Assembly: GCA_964629015.1 (NCBI GenBank)
Contig: CAZVMN010000001.1
Coordinates: 124,001 to 188,000, forward strand
Source: Oceanococcus sp964629015
GTDB lineage: Bacteria > Pseudomonadota > Gammaproteobacteria > Nevskiales > Oceanococcaceae
Direction: 5' to 3'
Length of the DNA stretch: 64,000 nt
The translations under genes and the position numbers were made by a program. Below are positions 61,470 to 64,000 of the stretch, one piece after another. Within the stretch, counting starts at the first letter, position 1. Each line of letters begins with the position of its first letter. The notes under the pieces are model-generated. The model did no database searches, was not told where the DNA came from, and saw only the letters and a list, made by a program, of their open reading frames with translations.

Positions 61470-62098
61470 TCACCCCCCATCTTGAACTCGATGGTCTGAA
61501 CGCCCTGATGAGCAACCGGCTTGCCATCAACCACGCGCGGTTTGAATTTCCATCGCAAAATGGCACGCCGGGCGGCGCTGTCAAACACCCGTCGGGGTTG
61601 TGACTCGACCACTTCCGGGTCGCTCACCGTACCGTCCGGATTGATCGTGAAGCGCATTTTCACCCAGCCTTCAATGCCATCACGCGCCGCGTTGCGTGGA
61701 TATTGCGGCGCGATGCGGACCAGCGGAATCAACTCACCGTCACCGGTAAAGTCCGAAGCCTTGGCATAACTGCCCAAAAACGGTCCGGACCCCGTGTTCA
61801 CCGGCAGCTTCACATTGGGAATGTTCATCTGCTGCGGCTGCGGGTTGGGTTTGTTGACCTGCGCCGTTTTCATTTTCGGCGGCGGCGGCGGTTTCTTCGG
61901 CGGTGGCGGTTTCTTGGGCACCTCGCGAGAACGTGTTTCCAGGCTCTCGTCACGCTTGAGGCGCACGAACTCGATCCCGCCCAGGTCGTCGGTCTTTTTG
62001 ACCTCCTTGGCGGAACCGGTGATCAGAGCGTGCATGAACCAGAACAGCGTCAGGCCAATCGCAACCGCACCAACCGTGGATATCAGAATTCGGCGCAT
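61466..62098 (-). CDS. tonB: Energy transducer TonB
   Basis: A 210-aa protein. One N-terminal helix with His (IGLTLFWFMHALI) couples to ExbBD. A Pro/Lys-rich periplasmic spanner (KKPPPPKKPPPPPK) follows, and then the C-terminal TonB fold: YPRNAARDGIEGWVKMRFTI and AARRAILRWKFKP. It is short, as in TonB2 proteins. It lies seven bases after exbD. Confidence 0.93.
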   Translation of the reverse strand: MRRILISTVGAVAIGLTLFWFMHALITGSAKEVKKTDDLGGIEFVRLKRDESLETRSREVPKKPPPPKKPPPPPKMKTAQVNKPNPQPQQMNIPNVKLPVNTGSGPFLGSYAKASDFTGDGELIPLVRIAPQYPRNAARDGIEGWVKMRFTINPDGTVSDPEVVESQPRRVFDSAARRAILRWKFKPRVVDGKPVAHQGVQTIEFKMGGE

Positions 62099-62105
62099 CG
62101 CGAGA

Positions 62106-62507
62106 TCAGGGGTTTTGGGCCGCGATGGAGACGTTGTACACGCCCGCCAGGCGAACCTGGTCCATCACCTCAACCAATGTGCCGGTCTGCGCTTCCTTGT
62201 CCGCGATGATCACCACCGTGCCTTCGGGATTTTCTGCATGCAAGCGCTCAACGTTGGCGCGCACCGCACGCAACTCGACTTTGCGTTTGGCAATCCAAAC
62301 ATCACCGTTGGGCTTGATCGCAATCAGGATATTGCCGCGCTCCTGACGCTCCGTGGTACTGGCCTGTGGCCGGCTGACATCAATACCGGTTTCTTTGACG
62401 AAACTGGTGGTGACGATGAAGAAGATCAACATGATGAACACGATGTCGAGCATCGGGGTCATGTCGATATCGGCTTCCTCAGCGGTGCCGTGATGTTTCC
62501 TTCTCAT
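62106..62507 (-). CDS. exbD: Biopolymer transport protein ExbD
   Basis: A 133-aa protein with one helix containing the proton-path Asp (DMTPMLDIVFIMLIFFIVTT), followed by a periplasmic domain of about 85 residues. With ExbB it forms the motor for TonB. It lies three bases after exbB. Confidence 0.93.
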   Translation of the reverse strand: MRRKHHGTAEEADIDMTPMLDIVFIMLIFFIVTTSFVKETGIDVSRPQASTTERQERGNILIAIKPNGDVWIAKRKVELRAVRANVERLHAENPEGTVVIIADKEAQTGTLVEVMDQVRLAGVYNVSIAAQNP

Positions 62508-62510
62508 CTC

Positions 62511-63032
62511 TTAATTACTCTCATGCACACCCAGCTCATCGTTCAGGTAGTCGGTTTCTCGACGAACGACGTGCGGGAAATGGGTCCCGAAATAGATTCC
62601 GGACAACGCCACGACCATGCCGGCCATGGTCGGAATGGTGGCCTTGAAGATGCCTGATGCCATGGCCCGGGCGTTCCCGGTACCCAGCGCTGCCATGACG
62701 TCAAAGACCTGGATCATGCCCGTGACCGTGCCCAGCAAGCCGAGCAACGGACACAAGGCCACAATGGTCTTGATCGCGGCAATATTGCGATTGGCCTCGC
62801 GGCTGACCTGTGAGACTTTCGCGCGACGAATCTGCCGCGACTGCCAGGAATTGAACTCCGAGCGCGTACGCCATTGTTCAATCACCTGGCTGGTCATACG
62901 CGGAAAATCGCTGCGGAAATAGGTCAATCGCTCCAGGATCAACCCCCACATCAAGATCGCCGCGAACAGGATCACCCACAGGACACCGCCGCCCGCTTCA
63001 AGAAAATCGCGAATGGCCGTGAAGAAGTCCAT
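62511..63032 (-). CDS. exbB: ExbB-type proton channel subunit (short)
   Basis: A 173-aa MotA/TolQ/ExbB protein with three helices. The family motif lies around ALCPLLGLLGTVTGMIQVF, and a later helix holds ATIPTMAGMVVALSGIYFGT. It is the shorter of two ExbB-like proteins here, as in TonB2 clusters. Its start overlaps the stop of the longer TtpC-like gene. Confidence 0.92.
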   Translation of the reverse strand: MDFFTAIRDFLEAGGGVLWVILFAAILMWGLILERLTYFRSDFPRMTSQVIEQWRTRSEFNSWQSRQIRRAKVSQVSREANRNIAAIKTIVALCPLLGLLGTVTGMIQVFDVMAALGTGNARAMASGIFKATIPTMAGMVVALSGIYFGTHFPHVVRRETDYLNDELGVHESN

Positions 63033-64000
63033 CAGGCGGCTCCGGCGCTCTCAGAGCGTTCCGCCACCAAGCCCGCACTTTCTTCTTCCAGAATCTGGAT
63101 CAGCGCTTTGCTGCGTGCAGCCAGCACACTGTGTAGGAAGACCATCGGGATCGCGACAACCAAGCCAAGCACGGTGGTCACCAAAGCCTGCGAAATCCCG
63201 CCAGCCATCAGTTTCGGATCACCCGTACCAAACAGGGTGATAGCCTGGAAGGTCACGATCATCCCGGTGACAGTACCCAGAAGGCCCAGCAACGGCGCAA
63301 CCGCGGCAATGATCTTAAGCAGCGGCAACCAGCGCTCCAAGGCCGGCGTTTCCTTGATGATGGCTTCGTCCAATTTGGACTCGACGGTCTCCAGGTCAGC
63401 ATTGCGAACCTGCTCACCGGCCAACATCACCCGACCCAGCGGATTGTCATCGCGTGCTTTGTCGCCACGTTGGCGATTCATCGCGCCGCCGATGCGCATC
63501 AATGCCAAGCCACGCCATACGGCGAGGAGCAGGCCGATCGCACCCACAGCGATAATGATGTAACCGATCCAGGAACCCTGGTTAATGCGCTCGCCGATGC
63601 CCGGCGCCTGCACGATGACCGACAGCAGCGCACCGCGTGTGGGGTCAAGCGCCATACGCACCGGACCTTCGCTGGACTCTTCCAGATCTGACGCCATGCC
63701 CAGGTAACGACCCTGCGGCTGACGCTTGAGCTCGGTCAATTTGTCGGTGTCCGGCGGATAGATCAGGAACTTGCCGTCGCTGACAGCGGCGAACGTACCG
63801 ACGCGCACCACATCGCGCTCCGTTTCGGTGCCATCCGGGTTGATCACCGGCGCGGAGTAAGCCACAACACGGCCGCCTTCGGTCATCTCACGTTGCAGTT
63901 CAAACCACAAGCGCTCGAGCTTCTCAATGGACGGCAGCTCTTTGCTACGACCCAGCTCTTCGAGGAATTCTTCGCGACCTTCAGTGTTCGGCTGCGAAGA
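63032..64000 (-). CDS. ttpC: TtpC-like MotA/TolQ/ExbB protein, 5' truncated by the window
   Basis: The frame remains open to the last base of the window, so the start lies beyond it. The TTG at 63910 is not needed as a start. The visible part has a periplasmic region with strand-rich segments (FELQREMTEGGRVVAYS), then three helices with the proton-channel motif AVAPLLGLLGTVTGMIVTF. TtpC of Vibrio TonB2 systems has this long N-terminal periplasmic extension before the ExbB domain. It should act with ExbB, ExbD and TonB in outer-membrane uptake. Confidence 0.88.
   Translation of the reverse strand, partial: SSQPNTEGREEFLEELGRSKELPSIEKLERLWFELQREMTEGGRVVAYSAPVINPDGTETERDVVRVGTFAAVSDGKFLIYPPDTDKLTELKRQPQGRYLGMASDLEESSEGPVRMALDPTRGALLSVIVQAPGIGERINQGSWIGYIIIAVGAIGLLLAVWRGLALMRIGGAMNRQRGDKARDDNPLGRVMLAGEQVRNADLETVESKLDEAIIKETPALERWLPLLKIIAAVAPLLGLLGTVTGMIVTFQAITLFGTGDPKLMAGGISQALVTTVLGLVVAIPMVFLHSVLAARSKALIQILEEESAGLVAERSESAGAA

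Overview
The window is a compact, GC-rich bacterial chromosome segment that reads as a gammaproteobacterium. The support is a gammaproteobacterial-type RNase T, a single-chain class I fumarase, D-aminoacyl-tRNA deacylase, ComM, a TonB2-type system with a TtpC-like protein, a TorF-family porin, and a monofunctional hisB in a hisBHAF-hisIE-tatABC cluster. The genus cannot be fixed from the sequence alone; a marine or environmental Nevskiales/Xanthomonadales-like lineage is only a guess. There is no prophage, insertion sequence, CRISPR array, rRNA or tRNA that I can support.

Layout. 1-5 kb: a truncated secreted M36 metallopeptidase with a C-terminal sorting tail, then hemB, a GST-like gene and aroE. 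5-10 kb (minus strand): hisB-hisH-hisA-hisF-hisIE-tatA-tatB-tatC. 10-17 kb: dtd, a structured non-coding stretch ending in an intrinsic terminator, an orphan TRAP binding lipoprotein overlapping a UvrD-type helicase, a small membrane protein and ppx. 17-25 kb: two monohaem cytochromes, two beta-barrel proteins, a DegQ-like protease and a four-gene Gld-like ABC operon. 25-36 kb: a lipoprotein, BaiN-like flavoprotein, MAPEG, Nudix, acyltransferase, redoxin, PrcB-like lipoprotein, orphan GspE-type ATPase, MscS, two unknown genes and argG. 36-43 kb: pyrC-rnt-MRJP, olsB-olsA and fumarase. 43-52 kb: VOC protein, TlpA-like reductase, cNMP-patatin protein, trhO, UbiB-like kinase, HemD-like protein, OmpA, comM and TorF porin. 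52-64 kb (minus): an oppABCDF operon with a DUF885 peptidase, marC, and a ttpC-exbB-exbD-tonB-TPR operon cut by the window end.

The most unusual signal is a three-copy family of hairpin elements (36391-36497 minus, 36592-36692 plus, 42783-42883 plus). Each has a 53-nt core of nearly constant sequence, enclosed by 24-27 bp arms whose sequences differ between copies yet remain self-complementary within each copy. The core folds into two small hairpins. All six variable core positions lie in loops or junctions, or keep a pair. The second hairpin presents a hexaloop matching the known CsrA/RsmA recognition consensus (A/U-C-A-N-GGA-N-G-U/A), and its two substitutions fall at the two N positions. 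Each core is in the sense direction of the gene just downstream (argG, pyrC, a VOC protein). I suggest a dispersed family of mobile RNA hairpins with a CsrA-type binding site; this is inference and testable.

Two further regulatory candidates stand out: an 11-bp-period GTCAC direct-repeat array resembling a Pho box upstream of olsBA, and a terminated structured RNA upstream of the TRAP binding protein.
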